A stretch of 64,000 bases of DNA from Daphnia carinata (GCF_022539665.2 NC_081335.1:7192001-7256000); one strand, 5' to 3'. Shown: positions 32,510 through 44,262, counted from the first letter of the stretch. Notes: generated by a model not told the origin, from the letters alone. Made by a program: numbers and translations.

Positions 32510-33221
32510 TTGTCCCAGAACAGCGGGATCACCAGGACAGAATTGGAGAGTAAAAAAGTTTCAATTGTCCTCACGGATAGCAATATTCAGGAGAAATTTG
32601 TCCGAATAGCAAGAATACCACAGAATTTAGACTTGGGAGTACTTCAAACCCGCCTGAAAGAATTTGGAACTGTAATTGAAGCTCGGCGGGAGCGCTATCG
32701 AGTTGTAAAGGATGACGTCTTATACCCTGTCCTTGCCACTTGGGTGATTGTGCGAATCACGTTCTCCAAACGATGGACTGAAGCCTACTTACCGACTGTG
32801 TGACGACGAAAGCCACTATAGCTATAATTGCCCAACTTTAAGACGAAACGAAGATCCTACCAGTTTCCATACCAACCAGCTATGGAAACCAATAAATAGA
32901 CAGAGACAATAACAGAAATCCCCGTCCCTACACCCGTACCAGTAGACCGGTTTCCAAAGCATTTCTTGAGTGTGGCTTATAAGATCCACTCTCAAGGTGG
33001 ACTCCCAACCTGGACATTTCTTCCTCTCCACAGAAAGTTCAACCCATTGACATTCCCCTACAACAGATAACGCCACTCCAAATGATATTCCCGAGACACA
33101 ACCTGACACCTCCGAACCGATAGCAATTTCTATGGTATCGATGGAAACCGACATGAGGGAAGTTGAGACCTTTCAAAACGACAAAATAAGAGACCACCTT
33201 TGTCACCGATTTGATCGGTAA
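32510..33221 (+). pseudogene. LINE ORF1 (nucleic-acid-binding) with CCHC knuckle, frameshifted
   Basis: The first frame (to 32803) resembles an RRM-like ORF1 domain (VRIARIPQNLDLGVLQTRL...TVIEARRERYR). Directly after a frame change comes a perfect zinc knuckle, CRLCDDESHYSYNC (C-x2-C-x4-H-x4-C). A proline/threonine-rich tail ends at a TAA at 33219-33221. The sequence after the stop recurs at 43049, and the next block at 46831, ahead of an EEP-type ORF2, so this is likely ORF1 of that LINE family. Confidence 0.6.
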
Positions 33222-33309
33222 GGGCAAGACTCCCTAGAGGGCTCCCTTATCATTTTATCTAGCTTTTGTTTTTCCTTTTGTTTTCTTGGTAGGACGTACG
33301 GGTCGATCC
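33201..33309 (+). repeat. LINE block X (end of ORF1 and spacer)
   Basis: TGTCACCGATTTGATCGG through GGGTCGATCCA is repeated at 43049-43143 with a few changes. Both copies stop at the same base. Confidence 0.75.
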
Positions 33310-33512
33310 AGATCAGTGTTCTTTTTGTGTTCTTTTGTAATCGAACACAGGTGTCGAAATCCCTTCCAAACTTGTCCAACAAAGTGTCTTTTTTCTGTTT
33401 TAATACAGTCCATTAAACTTCGTTAGTTTTCATACTTCTACAAGACAGGGGAACCAGGGGCTTTAAGACTTGTCGGACTGTAAAGCCATTGCTACTCTTT
33501 CGAGAGACGCAA
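33310..33512 (+). repeat. LINE block Y (inter-ORF spacer)
   Basis: GATCAGTGTTCTTTTTGTG through GAGAGACGCAACAA recurs at 46831-47034, where it precedes the EEP endonuclease ORF2. No ORF2 follows here; BEL-related sequence begins instead. Confidence 0.75.
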
Positions 33513-33909
33513 CAAATGGTACCGAAACCCGGGACTCTGGAAATCGAATAGTGTAAACCTCCATTTCCAGCTGTCCAACTTTGTACTGTATCGACCTCGT
33601 GGTGTCCACGCTTCGTGTTCACACTAGTCGACTAACCGTTCGAACTGCATCCGTTGATATCATCAACATCCTGTGTATCTTAAAGCATTTGCTACATTGG
33701 TGCTTCCTCACTTCAATTGCACGGTGAGTGAGACCCAAGGAATCGCCACGAATTCCACCAAGGAAGAACCTACAATGGCCTTGAAAATCGCTGAGTCGGG
33801 GTTGGTTCACCATGGAGGAAGTACAGGAGTCATCTCAAAACCCACCAAGGAAGAATCTGAAATGGCCTAAAAAATCGCAGAGTCGGGGCCCGATCACCAT
33901 TTTGGAAAC

Positions 33910-35138
33910 ATGAGTCACGACTCATCAATTCCCAGTCTTACTCAATCACAAGGTCTACGGAAGAGAGCGCATACCACGCTGTCGACCAGGATCCACGATT
34001 GTATCCGTCAACATCGTCAAGGCATTCGCCTCAACAAAGGCAAATTGAGCATATGGCGTACCGAACTCGTACGCCGGTTTGATAATACTATGGAACTTCA
34101 CGAGAAATATGTGGAGACAGTCACCAATCTACCAGGTAAACTCCGAGCCGAGTGTGAACGCTGGGAAGTACAGTTCACGACAGACCACTAGAGTGTACTG
34201 TCAGAGATCGACCAACATCTAGCCTTGCGGTCGACTGTATCGTCACTTGCATCGTCAGTCACTATCAACTCAACAGTGACAAAAGCAAGCCAAAGAGAAA
34301 ATTCGACTGTATCTGTAAAGATCCAACAGCTCGAAACCCAAGCTCGCCAAACGCAAGATGTTTGAAACCGACATGGGGAGCTTTTGTCAAACATCGTCAA
34401 AGACATTAAGAAGTCATATGTGCAAGCCAGACGGCAAAGTGAATCGTTACACGCGATCGAAAAAATTCTACAATCGATCCAGGAGGTTTTAACGAAAAAT
34501 TTTTAGCAACCGTCGAAAAGAAGATGAGGATATTCGACTCAAGTCTGCGACGGGCCAAATGGTGGAAGAGAACGAGTCAAATTCAAAGAAAGTCGAAGAG
34601 AGACTAGAGGCCATTCAGAGAACTAGCGAATCGCAGTCCAAAGAACTCGACAGGCTAAAATACCTTATAAAGCAGACGTGTACAAAAATGTGTAGACAAT
34701 GCCCCGAGGGTGAAAATGTATCATCCCAAGGTCGGCTGGACACGTCGATACAACGGATGTTGTCTCAGCGTCGCGAAGCTTTAGGATGACCGCAAGGCAG
34801 TATACCCCATCCTCACCGCCACAGGCAGTCAGCCTTTTAGAACATTGCAGAGAAGCGGGGTTCAGATTTTGCAAAACTGATGGCTGGTCATTCAGCACTT
34901 CCACCACCACCAGTCGTGCCCAAGAGAAATGGGAAGGGATATGCAACTTCCTATGTTTCTACCATCAACCACGTCACCCCCTCAACGTCTGAAACAAACT
35001 TGCTGCAAACAAAGGGGGAAGTCTGCGGGTGAACCCACACCCAATACAACCTCGTTTAGCCAAACCAATGGCAGCCCAACGTGCTTTGTCTGCATAGAGC
35101 CAATCCAAAGAATTGAAGAGTGCAACACCTTCAGGTAG
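33910..35138 (+). pseudogene. BEL/Pao Gag relic
   Basis: Pieces at 33910-34191, 34195-34364, 34559-34789 and 34786-34992 read as coiled-coil-rich Gag segments, interrupted by stops and phase changes. One piece contains CIRQHRQGIRLNKGKLSIW and another KKVEERLEAIQRTSESQSKE. Assignment rests mainly on position just before the zinc-finger/protease frame. Confidence 0.55.
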
Positions 35139-37209
35139 ATGTCTCCAACACAAGGAGCGGAGACCGTCTTTAAAGCAGGTCGGTGTCTCCTATGTCTCAC
35201 AGGAAAGCACACCAGCCGATTCTGCAGACTGAAATCGATTCGATGTACGGTCGAAGGATGCAAGAATCCGGCGCACTCGACGTTGCTTCATGGTTCCGAG
35301 TTTTCCACAAAAGCCAATGCAAGCACCTCCAGTAACTACAAGACTACACCAGAATCGAAACCACCACGTAGAGTGACTTTCGACAACAAAGTCGACGAAG
35401 CCTTCCTTGGTGCATTATCACGCACCGGGTCGGACACACCACGTCGAGTGCTCTTTAAAATTGTTGTTCTTCGTCTACAACAGGGAGAGAAAGTCTTCGA
35501 TACCTTTGGATTTATAAACAGCGGAAGCGACTCCACCTTAATCCGAAGTGATGTGGCCAGAACCAAACTAGGTTTATCCGGGCCAACAACGAAGATCAAC
35601 GTGACTTCTTACGACGGGGGAGTTACTCCAGTCAATGCTCACATAGTAGACTTCATCAGTTCGCGAGACGGGTCGACTTCGTTCAAAGCAAGAAGAGCTT
35701 ATGCATTAGACAATCTACAGGTTGCTCAAAATCCAACCTTTTCGGGCTTACAAGCAAAGGCATTCCCTCATCTACAAGGCCTGAAGCTCCCAGAAGTCCA
35801 ATCAGACCAAGTTACGATTCTAATTGGCCTCGATGTAGCAGACGCTCACGACCACAGCGAATCGCGTAAACCAATGGATGGGTCAACTGGACCGGTGGCT
35901 TTCAACACACCGTTTGGATGGTGCTTGGGAGGCAAAGTGGGCCCGCAAAGCGAACATCAGCAAACAAGCCATTATGTAGCTCACATCACATTGAAGGAAG
36001 AAGAAAGGAACCTTTCCGAACTTGTCGAGCGTTTTTGGAGGCTGGAGGCGAAAGACTCTGTGCAGCCTCCTACACTCATGTCAGCAGAAGATCGTGGAGG
36101 AGAGGAGATCCTGAAAAGGACCTCCAGATACATAGAGAATCACCATCAAGCCGGTTTGATGTGGAAAACCGACAACCCAGAATTGCCGGACAACCACAGT
36201 ATGGCGCTCAGCCTCCTTTTCCAAATCGAACGGCGATTCAAGAGAGATTCCAGTTACGCCAAACGTCACGACGACGTCATCCAAGAATACATAAAACTTG
36301 GCCATGCTCGTCTCTTATCAACCGAAGAAGCTAAATGGAGAACACCGAAGACAAACTACATGCCTCATCATGGTGTTCAAAGTTCGACGAGTTTGACGAC
36401 AAAAACACGAGTGGTCTTCGACTGTTCAGCAGAGTGTGAAGGTACCTCCTTGAACAAAAATCTTCTTCGTGGCCCGAACTACCTCCTAAACTTACTTGCA
36501 ATAATCTTGCTCTTTCGCAAGCACCAAATTCCCATCAGTAGTGACATCGATAAGATGTATCATCAAGTTCTAGTTCCAGAGGAGGATCAAGATGCCTTTG
36601 GATTTTTATACCGGTCGCCAAGAACACGTCGTCAGCGCTTAGGTACAGAATGACAGTTCATGTATTTGAGGCCGTCTCGTCACCGTTGACTTGCTTGTTC
36701 GCCTTAAACAAAACAGCCGAAGGCAACAAAACGAGATTTCCAGACGCAGCAGCCAGTGTAAGAACAAGTTTCTACGTCGACAACTATTTGGATTCGTTCA
36801 ATTCGGAAGAAAAGGCAATAAAACGGGCCCGCCAGCTAAAGGCATTGTTGCAACTGGGGGGTTTTAATCTCACCAAGTGGTCATCGTCGTCAAGAAAGGT
36901 CCTAGCAGCGCTCAAACCATTAGGCTTGGCCAATCCAAAACTGGATTTAGATTTAGCCAAAAGCCCATGGATCGCGCCCTAGGTATTCTTTGGGACAGTG
37001 AAATCGACGCGTTCACTTTCAAGGTGGGAGAGAAAATTCAGTTGCACGCCACACCCACTAAAAGAAATCTCGTAAGTGTGGTGGCCACTGTATACGATCC
37101 GCTTGGGTTCGTTGCTCCCGTGGTGTTCGCCATGAAGATGTTGACGCAGGAAGTATGGCGAGCCAAGGTGGATTGGGACGAAGAGCTACCCGAACCCTTG
37201 AAATGTTAA
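35139..37209 (+). pseudogene. BEL/Pao zinc fingers, protease and reverse transcriptase
   Basis: The first frame (35139-36653) opens with cysteine/histidine fingers (CLLCLTGKHTSRFC, CTVEGCKNPAHSTLLHG). A Pao-type (A17) protease follows, whose active-site triad reads NSG in FINSGSDSTLI instead of the expected DSG. RT begins with the BEL signature RVVFDCSAECEGTSLN and DIDKMYHQV. The frame is lost near 36640; the next piece (36650-36982) carries FYVDNYLDS where BEL enzymes normally have YVDD. A third phase (36877-37209) gives the RT thumb (NLVSVVATVYDPLGFVAPV). With both catalytic aspartates changed and two phase shifts, this copy is inactive. Confidence 0.85.
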
Positions 37210-37289
37210 TTTCAAAAATGGTGTCAAAGTTTGTCAAACTTAGCACACATCACAGTTCCCCGATGCCTAGTAAACGAAGAGCATCCAAC

Positions 37290-38287
37290 AACTCAACGGA
37301 TACACATATTTGCCGACGCCAGTCAACTAGGTTTTGGTTGATATCTTTCATCACGGCCAAAACGCATGTTGCACCGCTAAAATAGCTCTCGATCCCTCAG
37401 CTCGAACTTCAAGGAGCTGTCGAAGCTTTACACCTGGCCATAATAATTTTCCGTGAGATGAACCTGGATCTGAGCCAAACCACGTTTCACTTCGACTCCC
37501 AGACAGTTCTTAGATGGATCCATTCTGCCAACGTCAAATACGAAGTGTTTGTGGGCAATAGAATTGAAAAGATTTTAATGAACACCGATTGTCGACAATG
37601 GCGCCACGTACCAGAAATAATGAATCCAGCAGACGTTTGCAGTAGAGGACTGGATCCCGAAAATCTCAAAGAATTGCAGCAGTTCCATCAAGGACCTGCC
37701 TTTCTGTTGTTGAAACCTCCATTATGTCCAAAGTGGGATCAGATCGAACAAAACGACCATGAAGATCACGAAGCCATTCATGTCTACACAACAAAAACCG
37801 AGCCCAGTGATAATGTGATTGACCAGTGCGTAGAATATTATTCAAACAAAGTTCGCCTGGAGCGAGTGCTTGCGTGGTGTTTGCGTTTCATTGTAAACTG
37901 TTGTACCAAAGTAAAGAAATTGAAGGTGACTTCAGGAGAACTGACGCCAGTCGAAAGTGAAGCAGCTCTGGCAATGTGCATTCAACGTGCACAAGAAGTG
38001 GCATACCCAGAAGATGTGTTGTTCTTGAAAAAGGGAAAGGAACTGCCAAACAACACCTAATGCGAGTGGGCGGTCGAATTGGTCAAGCACCTGTCGACTA
38101 TGTAACAAGACATTCAGTGATTTTACCTCCAGATGAACGTATCACAAGTCTAATAGTCTGGGATGCTCACGTTCGAAATTACCACATTAAGGCCGACCGC
38201 TTATTGTGCGAACTTCCAACGATGTACTGGATAACCGCTGGACGAAGGGTAATCAAATCTCTACTCAACAAGTGTATTCCCTGCAAG
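37290..38287 (+). pseudogene. BEL/Pao RNase H and integrase N-terminal part
   Basis: The RNase H aspartate motif IFADASQLGFG at 37307-37339 is followed by stops. The frame 37458-38060 has FHFDSQTVLRWIHSANVKY and NPADVCSRG, the typical BEL linker. A phase change near 38040 leads to the integrase zinc region (RVGGRIGQAP, HSVILPPDERITSLIVWDAH, CIPCK). The protein breaks off at the hAT insertion immediately after the codons for CIPCK. Confidence 0.8.
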
Positions 38288-41200
38288 CAGTGTTTCCACT
38301 TTCCCAAAAGAGGTATCCCTAGAACGTTGCCAAACTGGGGTCACAAATCCCTATTGAAAAAAAAATAAAATCCCCAGAAAAATCCCTATTTAAAAAAATA
38401 ACATCCCTAGAAAAATCCCTATTTTTTCATGAAAAGCCTAGCAATATGTACATTTCGGAACATATTTTTCATGCCATAAAATTTCTGGAAATATTTTATT
38501 TAGGATTTAGAAAAACATGCTATTTTTAGTATTTTATTAATTATTTTTATTTCTTAATTTTCCTTCCATAATTTAATGAACAAACAATACGTAAAACGCA
38601 AATATAAGGCAAATTCATGGTTAGCAGAAAAATAACCAGGTTGATGACTTGACAAATAAAAGTAGTTAAGGCATTAAAAGAACTGCAATTATTGCAGTTC
38701 ACGCTGATATAGAATTCAGTGCAATCCGTGTAGTTCATGGCCTATTCATGACTGGGTATTGTGGCACTTGCCTTAACTTTGGCAACAGACTGAATGATTT
38801 CATCAGTTACGACAGCTGTACTTGAAGAAAAGCCTTGGTTTTTCAACCAATTCATTATTCGCATAGTACTTGCGATTGTCATATTATGAAACCGATTGCG
38901 ATCATCAGTTTTGATCTTGGCCATTGTGCTAAATGCTCGCTCGCTCGAAGCGTTGCTGCACGACATTGATAGCATGAACTGTATAACGACACAAAGATTT
39001 GGGAATAACTTTTCTTTTGATTTCCCGCTATCTAAATTCAAAACAACATTCCAATAATGTTCTACGGACATTCCAGAAACATCGGACTCTTGATCTGCAT
39101 AAAAAACAGATACGTTTAATAAAGCGTGCTTTCTCCATTCAAACTCAGCAGCCGATTGCTTAACAGTTTCTTTAATAACCGGAAATCTTTGAAATAACTC
39201 GACAATCAACTTTGGATTTGCTTTCCGGGCATAGACAGGGAATACCAGCTTGCAAAATTTAAAATAAGGATCGTCGAAACTGAATCGCGCTTGAAACTGG
39301 TTGATGGCTGAAATGTAGAACGTCCTACAGTTCACGCGAATCTTCTGTATATCCCCATCGCACAAGTCAGTCTCCTTCAGGGTCTCCTCTGCCAAAATAC
39401 CTGAAACATAAAAACATTAAGTATCCAAACGAGGCAATTCAATGAAAAATAATTACTAACCAAGATAAACATGCACAACAGGAATATAGTGCTCCTCCAA
39501 AGAAGGGTCAAGCTCTAGCGGCTCGGTTTCTTTTACATAAGATGATTCCATAAAGTTATTGGCAAAATCACGAATCAGGACACGTACTCTGTCTCTTAGA
39601 GTATACAACAGAGGAGATTCGGCTTGAAACACAGTGTTGAAGTCGTTTATGCAATGAAGTGCATAAGACATAAATTCTAAATACGGCTTCGTCGTGGGAT
39701 CGTTCAACATTTGCAGAATTTGGAGGCTTTCACAATCTTCGTCATCCTTACATTTGCTTACTGCGTCAGTGAAGTACAGCTTTAATGGGGGAAACTGCTC
39801 CAGTACACGATTCACCGCTGCTTCCAAAGACAACCAACGAGTATCAGCCGTTCTGAGGATAGCATGAGGTTCAATATCAGTGAATTTCTGGAATTCTGAA
39901 AATGTTTTCCTTCTGCCAGCGCTTCTTGAAAAGTGATTGAACAGCCACTTTAGACCGGTCTCCAAAATTTTAGGCAACTTCTTGCAAGCATAGCTTGCAC
40001 AGAGATGCGACAAATGACAGGAGCATTTAACTGCTAGAAGTTGAGGCAGTTTGGTTTTCAGCAACGAGGTAACGGATTGATGGATGCCAAACATGGTATT
40101 GCATGTATCTGTGCTGAAGCCTACTAATCTGGAATGCGTGGGAAAATGTTCGTTTAGTTAGCATTCCAAATAAATAAGCAATAACACATACCTTTGCAAT
40201 GGAATATTCCGTTCTTCAAACAAATGAATTAAGTTCATGAAAAGAGTTGACGCTTTGCCGTCTTCACAATGCACAAGATCGAGCAGTTCTACTACTGTCT
40301 TAGCTTTAGTAACATTATAATACTCTACCATCACCGCCCACTGTTTTTGAACACTAACATCAGTTGTTTCGTCCATAATAACGGAAAAGAAAACGGTTCT
40401 CAAAGTTTTTGAAATATCTGCTTTGAAATGTTTTCCTAAACCTGGATATTAATGCATGAAAATCAAACATTTGTTATTACAGTACTACAATTTATAACTT
40501 ACCAAATCGAATAACATTTCCACACTTCTGTTTTGCCATTGCAAGTTGCTGCAATGCGACGTCTCGAGGAAAACACACACGTAGAAGGCTTATTAGATCT
40601 TCAATCAAACTTATTGGAAGGTTGTTTTCAATTAAAAACAACACTAGCTTTACTTCCAAAATAATGGTTTGCTTCTCTGTGGGACAATTCAGATACAAAT
40701 CCAATTTTTCTCGTAAGCCTGCGTTTTCTTCTAAAACTTGTTTGAAACGCTGATGTCTAGGAGTGTGGCAATGTCTCTGCAGTTCAGATTTACCATTGGT
40801 TTTAAACTTGCAAACCTTGCAATAAGCCACGTAACACTTCTGAGAGGTATTAAACCTTTTCTCAAGCCAGTCTGAAAACTCTGCAATTGCAACCAGCCCT
40901 GTACAAAGTTTTGCTTGTAAATTTTCTTTTTCTTACATTGGCTATTCTTTTCCTTGCCACTTGCTCCCTTCTTGGATTTCACACTACGTCTATTAGACAC
41001 TGTGGGTAGGACCTGAAATCATATATACAAAGGAAATATTAGATACATTACGCTGAAAATGCAAGTGTAGTATCGTGGAATAAATGGGCAAAGTGTGATA
41101 TAACTACCTCATTGTTTATGTCCTGAGTTTCGCTCTCATACTCAGACTCAGACCCAGATGAGAGAGATGACAGAGTAATTTCGTTTGCCTGATGTTGTTC

Positions 41201-41868
41201 TATAGGCTCAAAATCACTTTGCGTTAGATCTGCTGGACTATCACTTTCAGTGAGCTTTTTCGGGAAGAAAAACGTTACTTTGAATTGTTTGGGTGTATTA
41301 TTCTTTTGCTTGAACTCTTGCTTTCCTACAGAAAGTAACAAGTTGAAATTAGAAAATTTGTTTTAAAAAATGTAATAAAATCTTAAGTGTGCTCACCTGA
41401 TTCATTTCTGCTGCATCTAAGGATCTTGAGGATTTAGACTCATGGGTCGTCATGGTCAATTGATCATCAGGTAAAGATCAAACATGTAATAAGTAATGGC
41501 GTCACAGCCTCATAGAACCTCGATGACTTTCAAACCTATAGTTAAGAAAAGCGACATTGAAATAATAAGGCCTGTAGGCTGCTACGTTATAAGTGCATAA
41601 TCTATAGGCGTATGGCCCATCGCCCATGGTTCACCGTTGCCCACTTGGTGGCGCTTATTGAGAAATATTTTACTTTTGAAGTTGTATAGAGGCGCCAAAG
41701 GCAACAACGGCTGTCCAAAAATTTCAAAATCCCCAGAAATCCCCAAAAAATGAAATAGTCCCTGGACAATCCCTGAAACCCTAGATTTCAAAAAGTACAC
41801 CCTAGATTCCAAAAATTGTCCTGAAAATCCCCCTAAAAAGGGTAATATCCCTAACAGTGGAATGGCTG
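38288..41868 (-). mobile_element. hAT-superfamily DNA transposon, 3.58 kb, inserted in the BEL integrase
   Basis: An 8-bp target duplication, CCTGCAAG, lies at 38280-38287 and 41869-41876. Terminal inverted repeats are CAGTGTTTCCACT (left) and CAGCCATTCCACT (right, read inward), 10 of 13 matching. Many subterminal copies of AATCCCTA/AATCCCC lie within about 150 bp of both ends, as for transposase-binding repeats. The encoded transposase is on the minus strand. The clean termini and coherent exons suggest insertion after the BEL copy. Confidence 0.92.
38742..41341 (-). CDS. hAT transposase with introns (ZNF862-like zinc finger)
   Basis: Reading the minus strand, the N-terminal piece (from 41341) is acidic. 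Next comes a TTF/C2H2-like finger (CKVCKFKTNGKSELQRHCHTPRH is read in two parts at 40740-40830: C..C, then H.....H). The DDE region begins with IMDETTDVSVQKQWA, continues with KCSCHLSHLCASYA and DTRWLSLEAAVNRVLEQF, and ends in the hAT dimerisation block SNASSERAFSTMAKIK. Clear introns: 39401-39460, 40129-40191, one ending at 40502, and one near 41000-41107; each has GT and AG on the minus strand. The last stop is at 38742. It would excise and insert the element. No stop was seen inside the exons I could fix, so the gene may be functional or recently so; the N-terminal exon joins are least certain. Confidence 0.8.
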
Positions 41869-42355
41869 CCTGCAAGCGAAGAAACTCACAACCAGTCGCA
41901 CCACTCATGGCTCAGCTACCAGTTCATCGTATAACGCCTTTCTTGCCTCCGTTCGCTGATACAGGAGTGGACTATTTTGGTCCACTGACTGTCAAAGTAG
42001 GAGGGAGAGGGCGATGGCACGAAAAAAGATGGATCTGCCTTTTTACGTGCCTTACAACCCGAGCAGTGCATCTAGAAGTGACTGCCAGCCTCAGTGTAGA
42101 GGCATTTTTATTGGCCTTTTCTCGATTTTCCAGCATAAGGGGAAAGCCAGTCGTTGTTTATAGCGACAATGGCACAAATTTTGTAGCTGGAGAAAGGGAG
42201 TTGAACGAGGCAGTCGAAGAACTACACAACAGCAAAGACTACCTGGAAGCACAATTGACTTGTTCACACATTGAGTGGCGTTTTTCCCCGCCGAGTGGAC
42301 CTCACTTCGGGGGAGTTTGGGAGAGGCTCGTGCAATCCTGCAAAGAGCTATGAAA
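41869..42355 (+). pseudogene. BEL/Pao integrase catalytic core
   Basis: Continues the integrase after the hAT insertion, in frame with 37976-38287 once the transposon and one target copy are disregarded. Catalytic residues appear in TGVDYFGPL (D), YSDNGTNF (D) and HFGGVWERL (E). The frame stops just after the last motif; a different phase continues to 42664 with ALLNARPLAHLSS and then loses similarity to integrase. Confidence 0.85.
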
Positions 42356-42585
42356 GTGACCCTCGGAAATAGTGTCGTAAGTGACCAAGTCTTAAACACT
42401 GTTCTGGCAGAGATCGGAGCATTGCTTAACGCTCGACCGCTAGCTCATCTCAGCAGCTCAGCAGAAGAGCGAAGATCTTGGGTTTTGCTGACCCATCCTC
42501 CCGTGGACGCTAGTGTCGTAAAACAAACTATCGTTGCTCTAAATTCCAGCCGAAACTACGTCGAAAAATCCTGTGTGAAGAAATC

Positions 42586-42963
42586 ATGGCGACCATCCCA
42601 CCACGCTATTCCCCGAGGCAAGGCGATCCACAATCCACTCCCACGGTATCACTACCAATTGTAGCCGCCCCACGCTTTACGCCGTCGGTGCCGTGCTTTG
42701 TGGATCACGTAGAAACCTTGCAGCCACACAACATCGACCAGTGCCGAGTCTTCGTAGAAAAATTGACGGCCACTGAACGAGCGAAGCTGATTGCCCACCG
42801 TTCGCTATGCTCCCGTTGTTGGGAAAGGGGAGCCTTTACCGGAGAGGCGAAGCATATAGGATCCAGCTGCTTGCATCCTCGACATTGTTTCCGCTGTAAC
42901 AGCGCCACTCATCATCAATTGCTTTGTCGAGCTAATTTCGTCACTCGCCAGAGCGACCAGTAA
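42586..42963 (+). pseudogene. Retroelement zinc-finger segment (BEL Gag-like), partial
   Basis: The frame encodes RVFVEKLTATERAKLIAHRS followed by CSRCWERGAFTGE, HIGSSC, HPRHCFRC and HHQLLC: the cysteine/histidine cluster typical of the C-terminal part of BEL/Pao Gag. It overlaps the end of the preceding integrase in another phase, so it is probably joined from a second element by deletion. Confidence 0.5.
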
Positions 42964-43048
42964 TGAGCTTCAGGTGTGCTTTGTGGTCGACTGTGTTCTT
43001 TCCCTCAACTAAATATTGTTCGTTGAAGTAACGAACAAGGGCCCGCTG

Positions 43049-43143
43049 TCACTGATTTGATCGGTAAGGGCAAGACTCCCTAGAGGGCTCCCATATCGTT
43101 TTATCTAGCTTTTGTTTTCTTGGTAGGACGTACGGGTCGATCC
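43049..43143 (+). repeat. LINE block X, second copy
   Basis: Matches 33201-33309 with a 10-bp deletion and few substitutions. It is followed by CCCACACGGCAC, whose reverse complement precedes block Y at 46831. Confidence 0.75.
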
Positions 43144-43772
43144 ACCCACACGGCACATCTCCTTCCTGGGAGCCTCCTAAAAGGTTCTTAGCCTCCCCAG
43201 CGCATCAATCATGCCGTTGGGAAGCACTGAGGAAGGCCACAAGCAGGTAGAAAATTTGTCGAGGAGCATGCTAATATATGCAATTCAAGAAATTTGTTGG
43301 TGATATTCTCAGGAGTGTTTTAGAAGCTCCCTTCATGAAAGTAAGACTCATGCGTTGAAATAATGGGGAAAATAAATCGATTTCATCTTACCAGCTAAAA
43401 ATTGCCTATGGACTAACATATTGCTCCTCCATGATACGTAACTGAACATGTAATTTCATGGTAATTTTATAAATTACCCATGATGTTGTTCTTACTAATG
43501 TCCTAATAAATATTGCATTTCAGAAATTTCGACGTTGTACAAACATAAATTTGAATCGCTTCGTGCCCTTTATGTGATAAAAAAACGAATGGATTTGGTA
43601 AAGACATTATAGCTGTATTCAAAATTGTCATGTAATAAACCATATTCGTATGGAACGACCGGTGAACTCATAAATGTGTAGCAGAGATATATTGATTTTG
43701 GAACTAGGAGATGTGATAAAACAGCTCCCAATATCCCGTCATCGAGCTTGAGGGACAAGGGAATTTCCATGA
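43144..43772. other. Intergenic, nothing recognised
   Basis: AT-rich after 43240; no supported gene. It contains the 3' flank of the tyrosine-rich gene. Confidence 0.4.
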
Positions 43773-44262
43773 TTAATAGTACTTCAATGGCTCAGGGTAA
43801 TAGCTGGGAGTGGCGTACGTTGTTTTTGTGATAAGCTGGAGCCTCTGTGTAGTAACTGGGAGCGGCGTAAGTGGTAGTGTAGTAACTGGGGGCGGCGTAA
43901 GTGGTAGTGTAGTAACTGGGAGCGGCGTAAATGGTAGTGTAGTACTCTGGCGCTTTTGAAGTGTAGTATTTGGGGGCTTCAGTCTGGTAGTAGGTTGGAG
44001 CTGAGCAGTACTTCATTGCCTCGGGGTAGTAGGTGGGAGTAGCATATGTCGTGGTGTAATATTCGGGTGCCTTTATAGTGTAGTAAATGGGGGCTGCATA
44101 CGTCGTGATGTAGTGTTCTAGAGCCTTGGTGGTGTAGTACTCGGGAGCATGGGTGGTGTAGTAGCTAGCGCACATATATCGTGGTGTAGTAAGGCGCCGG
44201 AGTAGTGTAGTATTCAGAAGAAGACGATCCCATGGGTCCACCGACGACACGTCTAAATTACA
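43773..44262 (-). pseudogene. Tyrosine-rich repeat protein (YYTT/YAAP), frameshifted
   Basis: Minus-strand frame of tandem units such as EAPKYYTSKAPEYYTTIY and AAPSYYTTTY, rich in Y, T, A and P, resembling secreted structural (cuticle or adhesive-like) proteins of arthropods. The central frame runs 44205-43795. A phase change upstream leads into GSSSSEYYTTPAPYYTT, probably exon 2 after an intron ending TTTAG near 44263. A second phase change near 43830 gives the natural-looking end YPEPLKYY with a TAA at 43773-43775. Two frame changes indicate a pseudogene or assembly errors in repeats. A signal-peptide exon was not found. Confidence 0.7.

Larger units (their letters stand above)
33910..42664 (+). 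mobile_element. Degraded BEL/Pao LTR retrotransposon, split by a hAT insertion
   Basis: Gag relics, zinc-finger/protease, reverse transcriptase, RNase H and integrase follow in BEL/Pao order with several frame changes. No LTR pair could be identified at either side. The sequence just left (33513-33909) may be leader or LTR. The right end merges into other retroelement sequence after about 42500. Confidence 0.85.

Noticed and set aside
33201..43143. Blocks at 33201 and 43049 as the LTR pair of the BEL element
   Set aside because: They begin TG and end CA, but the left copy includes the ORF1 stop of a LINE, they are only ~100 bp and there is no target duplication.
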